From: CAYYYG01 sp964591375
GTDB taxonomy: Bacteria > Patescibacteriota > Microgenomatia > UBA1406 > GWC2-37-13
DNA length: 35,741 nt
Direction of reading: 5' to 3'
Assembly (NCBI GenBank): GCA_964591375.1
Contig: CAZQAU010000020.1
Coordinates: 1-35,741 of the forward strand
Part shown: positions 26,405 through 34,008 of the stretch, piece after piece
Layout of the letters: every line of letters starts with the position of its first letter
Position numbering within the stretch: the first letter of the stretch is position 1
Made by a program: the position numbers and the translations under genes
Notes under the pieces: model-generated
Seen by the model: the letters and a program-made list of their open reading frames with translations, nothing else
Told to the model about the DNA's origin: nothing
The model's database searches: none

Positions 26405-27637
26405 CTATTTTAGATTTTCAATTCTCAACACATTGAATTCTTCCGGCACTGGGTTAGTCTGTAATTTGCATTCCCTGGCGATTTCAAATAACACTTCTTC
26501 AGGACTTTTCTGTTTATTAATCTCTTCAACCCGTCCTTTAAAAATTGTAGTTATTTGTTTAGCTTGATCGGCAGTTACACTAAAATTCCCGATTTCTTTA
26601 AGATAATACAACACGAGATTCCAACCGCTTAAAGGTCCTAAAAGAATCTGATTATTTTGTACTCCGTAATGTGCCAGATCATGTGCTTCGTAAACAATCG
26701 CATTATTGAGAACGGCCTTCTGATGCACACCTGCTGTATGCGTCCGGTTTGTTAAAGAGACGGGTTCTGTATAGGGAACCTGCAAACTTAAAATTGATCC
26801 CATTAATGCATTTAACGGATAACAAACTTCAAGATTATATTTTTGAGAGATGGTTTTATCCAGATAAGCTAGGTTAAGTAATAAACCTGTGATCGATGTA
26901 ATTCCCGATCTCTCTGCCAGTCCCCAAATTGATGTATCAATGTAACTCGCGCCTGCTTCTACTGCCGTGACGGCATTAATAATGGAAAAACTGCGGTCAT
27001 TATGAAAATGACACTCTATATCAGTTTTTGGATATCTTTTTTTGATTGCCCTGACGCGACGACGGACCATCTCGGGAGTCGCAATGCCAACCGTATCAGG
27101 CATTCCTACCGTCTGAACATACGGATATATGATGTCATAGACTTCATAAATATCTTTAATCGGCGTACGAAAACTATCTTCAATACTAAAACGAAGATAC
27201 AAATTTGGATATTGTTTTCGGATAGATTTCAGTAGTGTTGGTACTCTTTTCAAAATTTCTTCATACGAGTATCCATGACTATGATCACGGGAATGTTTTG
27301 CTACGCCAATATAGAGATTAAGTCCATTAAAACCTGCTTTTATGGCTTCGTTAATATCGGTTTCATGACAACGACAATGTGCAATCAGCATGATTGGCTT
27401 TTTGGTTAATGTATGGATGTATTCTTTAAGCTTAGTGAAATGCGCGCGCTCATCAGCGCTAACGATAGGGGCAAAAAACTCAAAATGCGTCACACCCAGT
27501 TGAATTAATCCATTAATAATTTTTTTCTTATCTTCCAGGGTAAATCGATATTTACGAGAGTCAAACATAAGCGGGGATTGCTGGCCATCACGGAGAGTGG
27601 TATCTATTACACCTTTAAAACATGATAATCTGTTCAT
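26405..27637 (-). CDS. Homocitrate synthase-like DRE-TIM metallolyase
   Basis: Acyl-CoA-condensing enzyme family (homocitrate/2-isopropylmalate synthases). Residues: DTTLRDGQQSP (the DRE-type start of the TIM barrel), VGMPDTVGIATPE, the metal ligands in HFHND, GLAERSGITS (cf. GIGERNGIT of homocitrate synthases) and TAGVHQKAVLNN (cf. KAGIHAKAILAN). These fit homocitrate synthase (Lys20/NifV) better than LeuA, and at 410 aa it lacks the LeuA C-terminal allosteric domain. I start at ATG 27637 because the longer frame begins with TTG at 27670 and adds an unconserved stretch. No other lysine or leucine pathway gene is visible, so the substrate is uncertain. It has an unusually long 5' leader. Confidence 0.82.
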   Translation of the reverse strand: MNRLSCFKGVIDTTLRDGQQSPLMFDSRKYRFTLEDKKKIINGLIQLGVTHFEFFAPIVSADERAHFTKLKEYIHTLTKKPIMLIAHCRCHETDINEAIKAGFNGLNLYIGVAKHSRDHSHGYSYEEILKRVPTLLKSIRKQYPNLYLRFSIEDSFRTPIKDIYEVYDIIYPYVQTVGMPDTVGIATPEMVRRRVRAIKKRYPKTDIECHFHNDRSFSIINAVTAVEAGASYIDTSIWGLAERSGITSITGLLLNLAYLDKTISQKYNLEVCYPLNALMGSILSLQVPYTEPVSLTNRTHTAGVHQKAVLNNAIVYEAHDLAHYGVQNNQILLGPLSGWNLVLYYLKEIGNFSVTADQAKQITTIFKGRVEEINKQKSPEEVLFEIARECKLQTNPVPEEFNVLRIENLK

Positions 27638-27756
27638 TCTAAATTTCAGATAAATTATTAATGGAAACAATACGAATTAATTCATCATTAATTCATTAAA
27701 TCTTACGATGATGAAATTTTATGTTTAGTACATAAATACAGTACCTAATAACATGA
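27638..27756 (-). promoter_or_regulatory. Long 5' leader with possible attenuator, upstream of homocitrate-synthase-like gene
   Basis: Predicted 119-nt leader from the TTGATC-17-TATAAT promoter. It contains a 9-codon ORF (27754-27725), a perfect 7-bp hairpin TTTATGT/ACATAAA with a 5-nt loop (27718-27736) overlapping that ORF's last codons, and a second perfect 8-bp inverted repeat TTCATCAT/ATGATGAA with a 19-nt spacer (27681-27715). Stems are AT-rich and no strong U-run follows, so a terminator is not proven. AT-rich DNA gives such repeats by chance. Confidence 0.4.
27725..27754 (-). CDS. Possible 9-aa leader peptide
   Basis: Reads MLLGTVFMY with two Leu (TTA) codons directly after the start. 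Its ATG lies 2 nt from the predicted transcription start, the same geometry as the other leaderless starts here. Resembles an amino-acid-sensing leader peptide in layout, but two Leu codons in AT-rich DNA is weak evidence. Confidence 0.3.
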   Translation of the reverse strand: MLLGTVFMY

Positions 27757-27762
27757 AAAGTT

Positions 27763-27791
27763 ATTATAAGGTGAATTGGTTGTAAGATCAA
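27763..27791 (-). promoter_or_regulatory. Promoter of the homocitrate-synthase-like transcript
   Basis: Minus-strand TTGATC (27791-27786), 17-nt spacer, TATAAT (27768-27763). It lies back to back with the plus-strand promoter at 27806, 14 nt between the two -35 boxes, so shared control is possible. Confidence 0.65.
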
Positions 27792-27805
27792 TTTTTTAAA
27801 GATTT

Positions 27806-27834
27806 TTGACAATTTCATTAATAAATGTTAAAAT
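27806..27834 (+). promoter_or_regulatory. Consensus promoter of the ACT-domain gene
   Basis: Perfect TTGACA (27806-27811), 17-nt spacer, TAAAAT (27829-27834) with TGT just before (27826-27828). The -10 ends 6 nt before ATG 27841, so +1 falls on the start codon. This also rejects the in-frame TTG at 27835, which would lie upstream of the transcript. Confidence 0.8.
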
Positions 27835-27840
27835 TTGAAC

Positions 27841-28494
27841 ATGATTACTATTCCAGATGTTGTAGAAAAATTGGTCAAACAATCTCCGTATATGGAAGAA
27901 CTTTTGGGTGAAGGAATAATTAACTATTCAGCTTTAGCGCGTACTTTTATCCCTAAAGTCGAGGAAGAAACGTTAAAGAATGTGCAGGAGGGTGCGATTA
28001 TAATGGCTTTGAAAAGACTCAGTCTTAAATCTAAGAAAGATAATAAAGTATCATTAAAAAAAGCATTCAAAGAAGCACCGGATGTGATTGTGCGTTCTAA
28101 TTTAGTTGATATAACAGTCAAAAGTAACGATTTTACTCCTGAGCATGATAAACAGATACTCAAACTCGCCGATACCAAACCCAACACCTTTTTAACGATA
28201 TCCAGGAGTGTTTTTGAGACCACTATTATATCCGGAAAAGAATTTAAAGAAGATATTCTTAATATGTTCGCCAGGCAAGCAGTTATTGCGCAGTTTGATA
28301 AGCTATCATCTATAACCATTCGTCTGACAAAAGAAACCACTGAGACACCTGGAGTATATTATATGATTTTGAAATCATTAGCCTGGGAAGGCATTAATTT
28401 GGTAGAAATCGTTTCGACATTTACCGAACTGACACTCGTGATTAAAACACAAGATGTCGACCGGGCTTTTTCGATAATTAAACAGTTATTTTAA
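27841..28494 (+). CDS. ACT-domain protein, unknown
   Basis: 217-aa cytoplasmic protein. The C-terminal third (about 153-217) reads like an ACT domain of the aspartokinase kind: SSITIRLTKET, PGVYYMILKSLAWEGINLVE, IVSTFTELTLVIKTQDVDRA, with the Gly-rich turn replaced by ETTETPG. The first ~75 residues are helical and charged; residues 80-150 may hold another beta-alpha unit. No catalytic domain is seen. ACT domains bind amino acids and regulate enzymes; since the neighbouring divergent gene is a homocitrate-synthase-like enzyme without its own regulatory domain, a regulatory partnership is plausible but unproven. Confidence 0.68.
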   Translation: MITIPDVVEKLVKQSPYMEELLGEGIINYSALARTFIPKVEEETLKNVQEGAIIMALKRLSLKSKKDNKVSLKKAFKEAPDVIVRSNLVDITVKSNDFTPEHDKQILKLADTKPNTFLTISRSVFETTIISGKEFKEDILNMFARQAVIAQFDKLSSITIRLTKETTETPGVYYMILKSLAWEGINLVEIVSTFTELTLVIKTQDVDRAFSIIKQLF

Positions 28495-28497
28495 TGA

Positions 28498-29505
28498 TTA
28501 CTTTTCCCACCCATTTGGTCGGGTTTCGTACCATTTGATAAGAGAACGGACACTATCTTCAATACTGCGTTTTGGTTCCCATCCTAAGGTAGTTTTTATT
28601 TTTGTGTTATCAGCAAACAAACGTGCCGGATCTCCTTCCCGCATTTCGCCGCGTCCTAAATCAAATTTCTTACCGGTTAGTTCCTGCACTTTTTGAACTA
28701 TTTCCAGGACTGAATTTCCAGAACCGGTACCTAAATTAAACACATCATTTTTGCCGCCATTAAGTAAATACTCAAGCGCTTTTACATGAGCTTCATTAAG
28801 ATCAACGACATTTACATAATCACGAATCGGAGTTTTATCAGGAGTCTCAACTTCGGGACAAATCAACTGAAACGGTGCAATTCCCAAAGCCGCACGGACA
28901 GCATTCTGCATGAGCTGAAATGATGGTTTTTTTGAGTCACCGATCAAACTATCGTCAGAGGCGCCACAAACATTAAAGTAACGCAACATAACATATCGCA
29001 GGCCTTTTTGCTGCGCATACCAGAGAATTTCTATTTCAGATAATCTCTTAGATTCGCCATACACACTCATCGGATGAATCGGATGCTTTTCATCAAGAGG
29101 CATATACTGTGACTGACCATACACAGCACAGGTAGAGGAAAAAATAAGATTCTTAATATTATTTTTGGACATGGCATCAAGCAGACTGGCGACACCGTAG
29201 GTATTATTTTTGAAATATAATTCTGGCTGCACCATTGACTCACCAACATTACAGAAGGCAGCATAATGAATAACCGCTTCAATATCTTTTTCTTTTTCAA
29301 ATAAGCCGCTTAAATCCTGTGTAATATCATAATTATAAAATCGTAGTTTTTCTGTACCAAACTTATTCTGTAAAACTTCAAGCGGTTGTCTAAAGCCACG
29401 GACAAAATTATCGACAGCAACTACTTCATATCCTTTCTGCAAAAACAAATAGGTAGAGTTAGAGCCTATGTATCCTCCAGCACCAGTTATAAGTATTTTT
29501 TTCAT
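28498..29505 (-). CDS. galE: UDP-glucose 4-epimerase
   Basis: Extended SDR, 335 aa, interconverting UDP-glucose and UDP-galactose with bound NAD. Features: ITGAGGYIGS (6-15), VIHYAAFCNVGES (78-90), active-site SSTCAVYG (123-130), catalytic Y149 and K153 in YGESK, RYFNVCGA, and the GalE-typical TPIRDYVNVVDL and GWEPKRSIED. Supplies galactose-type donors for the glycan locus. It converges on the ACT gene with 3 nt between stops. Its extended -10 (TGA-TACAAT) ends 7 nt before the ATG. Confidence 0.94.
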   Translation of the reverse strand: MKKILITGAGGYIGSNSTYLFLQKGYEVVAVDNFVRGFRQPLEVLQNKFGTEKLRFYNYDITQDLSGLFEKEKDIEAVIHYAAFCNVGESMVQPELYFKNNTYGVASLLDAMSKNNIKNLIFSSTCAVYGQSQYMPLDEKHPIHPMSVYGESKRLSEIEILWYAQQKGLRYVMLRYFNVCGASDDSLIGDSKKPSFQLMQNAVRAALGIAPFQLICPEVETPDKTPIRDYVNVVDLNEAHVKALEYLLNGGKNDVFNLGTGSGNSVLEIVQKVQELTGKKFDLGRGEMREGDPARLFADNTKIKTTLGWEPKRSIEDSVRSLIKWYETRPNGWEK

Positions 29506-29512
29506 ATTGTTA

Positions 29513-29521
29513 ATTGTATCA
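29513..29521 (-). promoter_or_regulatory. Extended -10 promoter of galE
   Basis: Minus-strand TGA-TACAAT ends 7 nt before the ATG at 29505; predicted leaderless transcript. Confidence 0.6.
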
Positions 29522-29584
29522 AAAAATAATATAAGATATATATTTTTGCATGTTTCAATTAAAGGAAGCTTCTCTTATGATAGA

Positions 29585-30481
29585 TTAGCTTTTCTTTTTC
29601 TTCATATATACAATGAGCTCACCTATGAAGCCGGTAAGTATAATTTGAAGACCGACAATTACCATAAGCGCCGAAAGTTGTAGTGCGGGACGTCGGTATA
29701 GCAATATATTTAAAAATATTCGTTCAAACACTAATTTTATCATCCAAACGCTTCCAATCGCTAAAATAGAACCTCCGATGCTTCCAAAAAACACCAATGG
29801 CCGCTCTGAAAACCGATACAAAAAGTAAGCTGTTAATGTATCAAATAACCCTATGAATATTTTCATTACGCCAAATTTAGATTTTCCATATATACGTGGT
29901 CTATTGTGAATTACAACTTCGGTAACTTTATATCCTTTTAAGTAAATAGCCAACGGAAGAAAGCGAAAGTTATTGCCATATAGAACAATGTCATCAGCAA
30001 CTTCCCGTGTCATTGCTTTAAAAGCAGAATTAATATCAGTGAAAGGAGAGTGCACAAAACTTTTTAAGAAACGGTTAGCATATTTTGAATATATACGAAT
30101 TAAACCCGGGTCATCGCGTTTATCACGGATTCCATTTACAAAGTCATATCCCGAATGAATCTTTTCTAAGAATTTGTGAATATCTTTAGGATCATTTTGA
30201 AGATCGGCATCCATAAAAAAAATTATGTCGCCTTTAGCATGCTTTATACCACTATTTAATGCCTCACCTTTACCCATTCGTTTACGATGATGAAATACCT
30301 TTATGCGATGATTTAATAAAGATTCTTTCTGAATCTGCTCACGAGATTTGTCAGATGAGCCGTCATCAATATATACTAACTCATACTCCTGACCTATTTT
30401 ATGCAGTTCCTCCGCCAGTTCATGGGAAAGTTTAACTACATTTTCTTCTTCATTATAAAAGGGAATAATTATACTGATCAT
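29585..30481 (-). CDS. GT2 polyprenyl-phosphate glycosyltransferase (GtrB/DPM1-like)
   Basis: 298-aa family 2 enzyme with SIIIPFYNEEENV, YIDDGSSDKS (about 37-46), metal-binding FMDADLQNDP (about 89-98), NGIRDKRDDP and GKSKFGV (near 198), followed by two membrane segments (about 230-252 and 262-290) and a Lys tail. This layout is that of GtrB/CsbB-like enzymes that load a sugar onto undecaprenyl phosphate at the inner face. It starts 6 nt after the DUF2079 gene's stop, so the two are an operon; it would feed donors to the GT-C enzymes at 10362, 20840 and 30488. Confidence 0.9.
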   Translation of the reverse strand: MISIIIPFYNEEENVVKLSHELAEELHKIGQEYELVYIDDGSSDKSREQIQKESLLNHRIKVFHHRKRMGKGEALNSGIKHAKGDIIFFMDADLQNDPKDIHKFLEKIHSGYDFVNGIRDKRDDPGLIRIYSKYANRFLKSFVHSPFTDINSAFKAMTREVADDIVLYGNNFRFLPLAIYLKGYKVTEVVIHNRPRIYGKSKFGVMKIFIGLFDTLTAYFLYRFSERPLVFFGSIGGSILAIGSVWMIKLVFERIFLNILLYRRPALQLSALMVIVGLQIILTGFIGELIVYMKKKKS

Positions 30482-30487
30482 AGTTTT

Positions 30488-31966
30488 TTAGCGTTTATAG
30501 ACAATTAATTCTCTGTCTTCAAAAACAACTTTGTAATCGGCATTCGTAATAAGATTATTATAGAATTTCTGTTCTAAACTCCCTTCACTCTCTACTTCCG
30601 ACTTAGCAATTACAATATACTGAGCGTTACTATATAAATCTATATCCTTTATTATATCATTTTCCGTCAATCCCGCACCTACAAAACCCGTATCATACAA
30701 AAAATTATAAAAATACTGTCTATGAGTAAAAAATGGTGCTATCTGCGGAGTAGTGGCAACCGGTATGGACTCATCGGACAATTTTTCTTGCCATATCTTT
30801 ATACTATTCATTTTTTCCTGATTAATCTCTTTGATAAAATAAGGGTCCATGATGAAATCTAGGGGCAATGGTGAATATTTATAGATATAGTAAAAATTTG
30901 TCACAAAAAATATAATGATCAAAGCACGACGCACCTCAATCTCGACAATTATCTTTTTCATGCGCATATACCCCATGATTGCAGAAAAGTATATAAACGG
31001 CACGAGCACGGCATTGTAATGAAAATAAATCGCCCGCATATTACCATTGGTACTGATTAAATTAATCGCCAGTTCCGGCAAAGCAATGAGAAATTCAAGG
31101 GGTGAGAAAATCATGAATACAACATGAGGCACAAACATGCCGCGTAGATATTTTTGAGCCTGATCTGTAGAAATCTTTTCCCATATATAGGAAGGATTTT
31201 TAATAAGGTTTAGCATCACCGATGATGGCGAATCACCAACATCTTCAAAATATCGCAGTGCAAAATGCGATGATTGGCGAGCATGGGGAATAATATAAAA
31301 GAATGTGGAGATAAAAAAAATAAGACTCACCGTGATTACTGTTATTCCTGTCTTACGTTCTTTTTGAATAAAGAAAATATATAAGCCGAAAAGGAATGTA
31401 ATCATACCAATGTGTTCTTTGGTAAGGAGGGAAAGGACAATAAATATCATCATTATGCGATACTTTTTAATAAGAGAGAAATAAATAGCGAACAATAAAA
31501 AGGTAGTTGCGAAAACGACGGCATGTATATCAAAAATAACTGCCCTCTGATTGGGAAAATAAAACAAATATGATACCGCAAAAAATAATGATGTTAATTT
31601 TTGTGAAGTTATTTTTTTTGCAATTAAATATATAGCGACTGCGCCAAGGCCAAGAGTGATGGCTTGAGCAATAAGCAGCACATTCGGACTTGCAAAGAAT
31701 ACATATATCGGTGCAAATAAAGCAAGAAGCGGATCAAAGTGTATTGCAAAGCGAGATGCATTACTGCGTAAATCCTGATTAGTCATTTCCAGCAGACGTC
31801 CTTTGGAAGTATTATATACGACCTGATCCATAATTCCCAAATCAAAATAATTTGAGCGAAATGTATTGAGTCTGTTAATACTGACGTAGGAAAAATAAGC
31901 AATAAAAACAAGCACTAGAATCGCGAGGATTGATTCTATAGTATGTCGACGAAAAAATGAAAACAT
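30488..31966 (-). CDS. DUF2079 polytopic membrane protein (GT-C-like)
   Basis: 492-aa membrane protein with about ten helices, then a soluble C-terminal region of ~110 residues. The early NYFDLGIMDQVVYN (about 38-51) and IHFDPLLALFAP (about 74-85) are the signature blocks of DUF2079, a family predicted to be GT-C glycosyltransferases. Operon with the GtrB-like enzyme directly downstream, which supports a polyprenyl-sugar-dependent transfer at the outer face. The specific sugar is unknown. Confidence 0.83.
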   Translation of the reverse strand: MFSFFRRHTIESILAILVLVFIAYFSYVSINRLNTFRSNYFDLGIMDQVVYNTSKGRLLEMTNQDLRSNASRFAIHFDPLLALFAPIYVFFASPNVLLIAQAITLGLGAVAIYLIAKKITSQKLTSLFFAVSYLFYFPNQRAVIFDIHAVVFATTFLLFAIYFSLIKKYRIMMIFIVLSLLTKEHIGMITFLFGLYIFFIQKERKTGITVITVSLIFFISTFFYIIPHARQSSHFALRYFEDVGDSPSSVMLNLIKNPSYIWEKISTDQAQKYLRGMFVPHVVFMIFSPLEFLIALPELAINLISTNGNMRAIYFHYNAVLVPFIYFSAIMGYMRMKKIIVEIEVRRALIIIFFVTNFYYIYKYSPLPLDFIMDPYFIKEINQEKMNSIKIWQEKLSDESIPVATTPQIAPFFTHRQYFYNFLYDTGFVGAGLTENDIIKDIDLYSNAQYIVIAKSEVESEGSLEQKFYNNLITNADYKVVFEDRELIVYKR

Positions 31967-32001
31967 AAGCTACACTAATTTACATTGATAGCACAGCCTC
32001 T

Positions 32002-32007
32002 ATTATA
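32002..32007 (-). promoter_or_regulatory. Candidate -10 box of the DUF2079 operon
   Basis: Minus-strand TATAAT predicts a start about 30 nt before ATG 31966, longer than the other leaders here; a weaker TAAATT closer to the ATG is an alternative. Confidence 0.4.
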
Positions 32008-32041
32008 TACTTTTTCACCTGAAAATCAGCTGAAAATGACC

Positions 32042-33013
32042 TTATTTATTTCCCGAATGAAATTTTTCATGAATTTCACGCAGTCGGGTATTGGTTACAT
32101 GAGTATATATCTGTGTCGTTGAGATGTTTTTATGACCTAACATTTCTTGAACTGATCGTAAATCCGCCCCATGGGTAAGCAAATCGGTAGCATAAGAATG
32201 ACGCAAAACGTGGGGCCCTATACGAAAGAGTATGCCTGCTATTTTACGGTATTTATCGATCATTCGTTCAATGGAACGCACTGAAAGACGTGATTTTTCA
32301 TCTGTTAAACCTTCATCGGCTTTTGGACCGGAATACCGAATAAATAATGGTCGGTATGGATCGTCACGAATTTCTAGATATTTTTTCAGATATTCCACGC
32401 ACCGTTTAGATAAAAATACTACGCGGGCTTTTCCACCTTTACCAATAACTCCAAATTCGCCGGAATCAAGGTTAATCTGATCTCGGTTCAATGCCGAAAG
32501 CTCCGAAACTCGTAATCCTGTGGAGAATAAAACTTCCAGTATCGCCCGATTCCGTATATCCATGGGCTCCGAACCAGATACTGAGTTGAATAATCGTTCC
32601 ATTTCTTCCGGTAACAAAAATTTGATGGTTCTATCGCGTTGTTTTCCCAGTTCAATCATTTCGGGTGGTAATACTTTCATTTTTTGCTTGAGGAGATATT
32701 TAAGGAAGGAACGTAAAGCAACTAGGAAATATGTTTGAGTCTGACGTTTCAGCTCACCTTTGACAGGGTTTTTGTAGTGATGAGAAAGATACAAACGAAA
32801 ATTGCGGATAACATTTTCATCGATATTTTCAACCTCAAAGTCACGTTTTTCTGTATCGTCATTTTTTATAAGAAGTTCGTGATTGGAGAAAGTCAGCAGC
32901 CAGTCCTGAAAAAAACCCATATAATACCCATACATACGAACTGTTTTTTTAGAAAGATTTTTATCAAGTTCGCAGTATTCAAGAAATCGCAAAGTCGCTT
33001 CTTTTATACCCAT
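32042..33013 (-). CDS. Xer-type tyrosine recombinase
   Basis: 323-aa site-specific recombinase with an N-terminal SAM-like DNA-binding domain (about 5-110) and a catalytic domain with all key residues: R168 (STGLRVSEL), K192 (GKGGKAR), H268 and R271 (HVLRHSYAT), H294 (MLGHKNISTT) and nucleophile Y303 (IYTHV). Size and motifs match chromosomal XerC/XerD/XerA proteins that resolve chromosome dimers at dif. The nearby tRNA-Ser could hint at an integrase, but no att duplication is visible. I see no dif site in the window. Start fixed by TTGATA-17-TAATAT ending 6 nt upstream. Confidence 0.9.
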   Translation of the reverse strand: MGIKEATLRFLEYCELDKNLSKKTVRMYGYYMGFFQDWLLTFSNHELLIKNDDTEKRDFEVENIDENVIRNFRLYLSHHYKNPVKGELKRQTQTYFLVALRSFLKYLLKQKMKVLPPEMIELGKQRDRTIKFLLPEEMERLFNSVSGSEPMDIRNRAILEVLFSTGLRVSELSALNRDQINLDSGEFGVIGKGGKARVVFLSKRCVEYLKKYLEIRDDPYRPLFIRYSGPKADEGLTDEKSRLSVRSIERMIDKYRKIAGILFRIGPHVLRHSYATDLLTHGADLRSVQEMLGHKNISTTQIYTHVTNTRLREIHEKFHSGNK

Positions 33014-33019
33014 ATATTC

Positions 33020-33048
33020 ATATTAAACGACATGTATTCCATTATCAA
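33020..33048 (-). promoter_or_regulatory. Promoter of the Xer recombinase gene
   Basis: Minus-strand TTGATA (33048-33043), 17-nt spacer, TAATAT (33025-33020), 6 nt before the ATG: predicted +1 on the start codon. Confidence 0.7.
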
Positions 33049-33064
33049 CCAGGAACTGCGTTTA

Positions 33065-33220
33065 TTATGGACTCGTTACATTGATGATGGTCATCATAAT
33101 GAACACCAGAACAAGAGAGCCAAAAACCAGAGTAATGAGCATCTCTCGTGTTCTCACGGGTCGGTGAGGTGAGTGTGGATGATGGTGGGTTTTTTTAGAA
33201 ACCGTCTTTTTAGTTGCCAT
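33065..33220 (-). CDS. Small His-rich single-pass membrane protein (51 aa)
   Basis: Short gene reading MATKKTVSKKTHHHPHSPHR, then a basic PVRTRE segment and one membrane helix (about 28-47, LITLVFGSLVLVFIMMTII), ending NVTSP. The basic N-terminus should stay in the cytoplasm, so the His-rich stretch (five His within residues 12-19) would face inside. Support for being real: a promoter TTGCGA-17-TATAGT ends exactly 6 nt before the ATG, as for its neighbours, and the protein has a sensible positive-inside topology. Family not recognised. It lies 51 nt upstream of the recombinase gene on the same strand. Confidence 0.62.
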   Translation of the reverse strand: MATKKTVSKKTHHHPHSPHRPVRTREMLITLVFGSLVLVFIMMTIINVTSP

Positions 33221-33226
33221 AATAAC

Positions 33227-33255
33227 ACTATAGTAGCAATCTTTTCGTTTCGCAA
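33227..33255 (-). promoter_or_regulatory. Promoter of the 51-aa membrane protein gene
   Basis: Minus-strand TTGCGA (33255-33250), 17-nt spacer, TATAGT (33232-33227), 6 nt before the ATG. Confidence 0.6.
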
Positions 33256-33271
33256 GTATATTTGCAAATTA

Positions 33272-33631
33272 TTAAGGAATAGAGGAGAGATATTTTTGAA
33301 TAATATCTTTTTTTTCGGATGAAGAGTTCTGTAAAAGATTTATTATATAATCACTCGTTACATCTAAAGAAGTTTTTGTAATCTGGTTTTGTATCTGTTC
33401 ATCGGTATATGACTTCTTGAAAAATTCATGAACTAATTTAATATCTGTTTTATTTTTTTCTACAAACAATTGAAATTCTTTCTGCTTTTCGATATCTAGT
33501 TTATCTATTAAAGCATCATAACTTTCTAAAATAACTAATTCATTGAGATCAGATATGGTCTTTTTTAACAAATTTTCTGAATAGCCGAGCTCTTTCAATA
33601 ATTTTTCTAAAATATTTTGTAGATTATTCAT
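33272..33631 (-). CDS. Small helical acidic protein, unknown
   Basis: 119-aa soluble protein, almost entirely predicted helix, rich in Lys, Glu, Leu and Ile, with no Cys and no membrane segment. It begins MNNLQNILEKLLKELGYSEN and looks like a bundle of short amphipathic helices. I do not recognise it. It starts 8 nt after the stop of the upstream small gene (33640) and so is probably its operon partner. Confidence 0.6.
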   Translation of the reverse strand: MNNLQNILEKLLKELGYSENLLKKTISDLNELVILESYDALIDKLDIEKQKEFQLFVEKNKTDIKLVHEFFKKSYTDEQIQNQITKTSLDVTSDYIINLLQNSSSEKKDIIQKYLSSIP

Positions 33632-33639
33632 GACTATGT

Positions 33640-33942
33640 TTAATGTTGGGACGCTCGATGTTTGAGATAACTACCTAATGTAATAATACTCGGTCCAGCA
33701 GCATCTCTAATGACAGCCGGAACATGCGCCAAATGGTCTGCGACGGATTGTAAATTCACATGTGATAATGCTGTTTCAGCAGGGGATATTCCAAAAAAAA
33801 ATTTACTCATCGCATCAGCTGCTACGACTGATCCGCCGATTGCGACCATAGTTCCGATATTCTTGAGCCTTTTCATTCTTTCGCTCATAAACTGCGCGTG
33901 CGCTTGTTCTCTGACATCACCGGGAGGAGTATATTCTGACAT
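33640..33942 (-). CDS. Small protein with hydrophobic segments, unknown
   Basis: 100 aa from ATG 33942, chosen because TATAAT ends exactly 6 nt upstream; the in-frame ATG at 33960 lies before that promoter's start point. A charged N-terminus (VREQAHAQFMSERMKRLKN, residues 10-28) precedes a moderately hydrophobic region (about 30-50, IGTMVAIGGSVVAADAMSKF) that may be one membrane helix. Family unknown. Forms a two-gene operon with the helical protein at 33272. Confidence 0.58.
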   Translation of the reverse strand: MSEYTPPGDVREQAHAQFMSERMKRLKNIGTMVAIGGSVVAADAMSKFFFGISPAETALSHVNLQSVADHLAHVPAVIRDAAGPSIITLGSYLKHRASQH

Positions 33943-33948
33943 AAGATA

Positions 33949-33954
33949 ATTATA
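33949..33954 (-). promoter_or_regulatory. -10 box of the 33640-33272 operon
   Basis: Minus-strand TATAAT ends 6 nt before ATG 33942 and decides that start. The -35 region (TTATTT at 17 nt) is poor. Confidence 0.6.
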
Positions 33955-34008
33955 TAGCATATTTTGTTAAGAAATAATCTGTCATTCAATAGAGTTGTAT
34001 GTAGTTTT

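Noticed and set aside
26176..26436. Plus-strand frame across the 26.3-kb gap
   Set aside because: Runs through N and is antisense to the zinc-ribbon gene and the end of the homocitrate-synthase-like gene; no recognisable protein.
27835..27840. TTG start at 27835 for the ACT-domain gene
   Set aside because: It lies between the -10 box and the predicted +1, so would not be in the mRNA; ATG 27841 fits.
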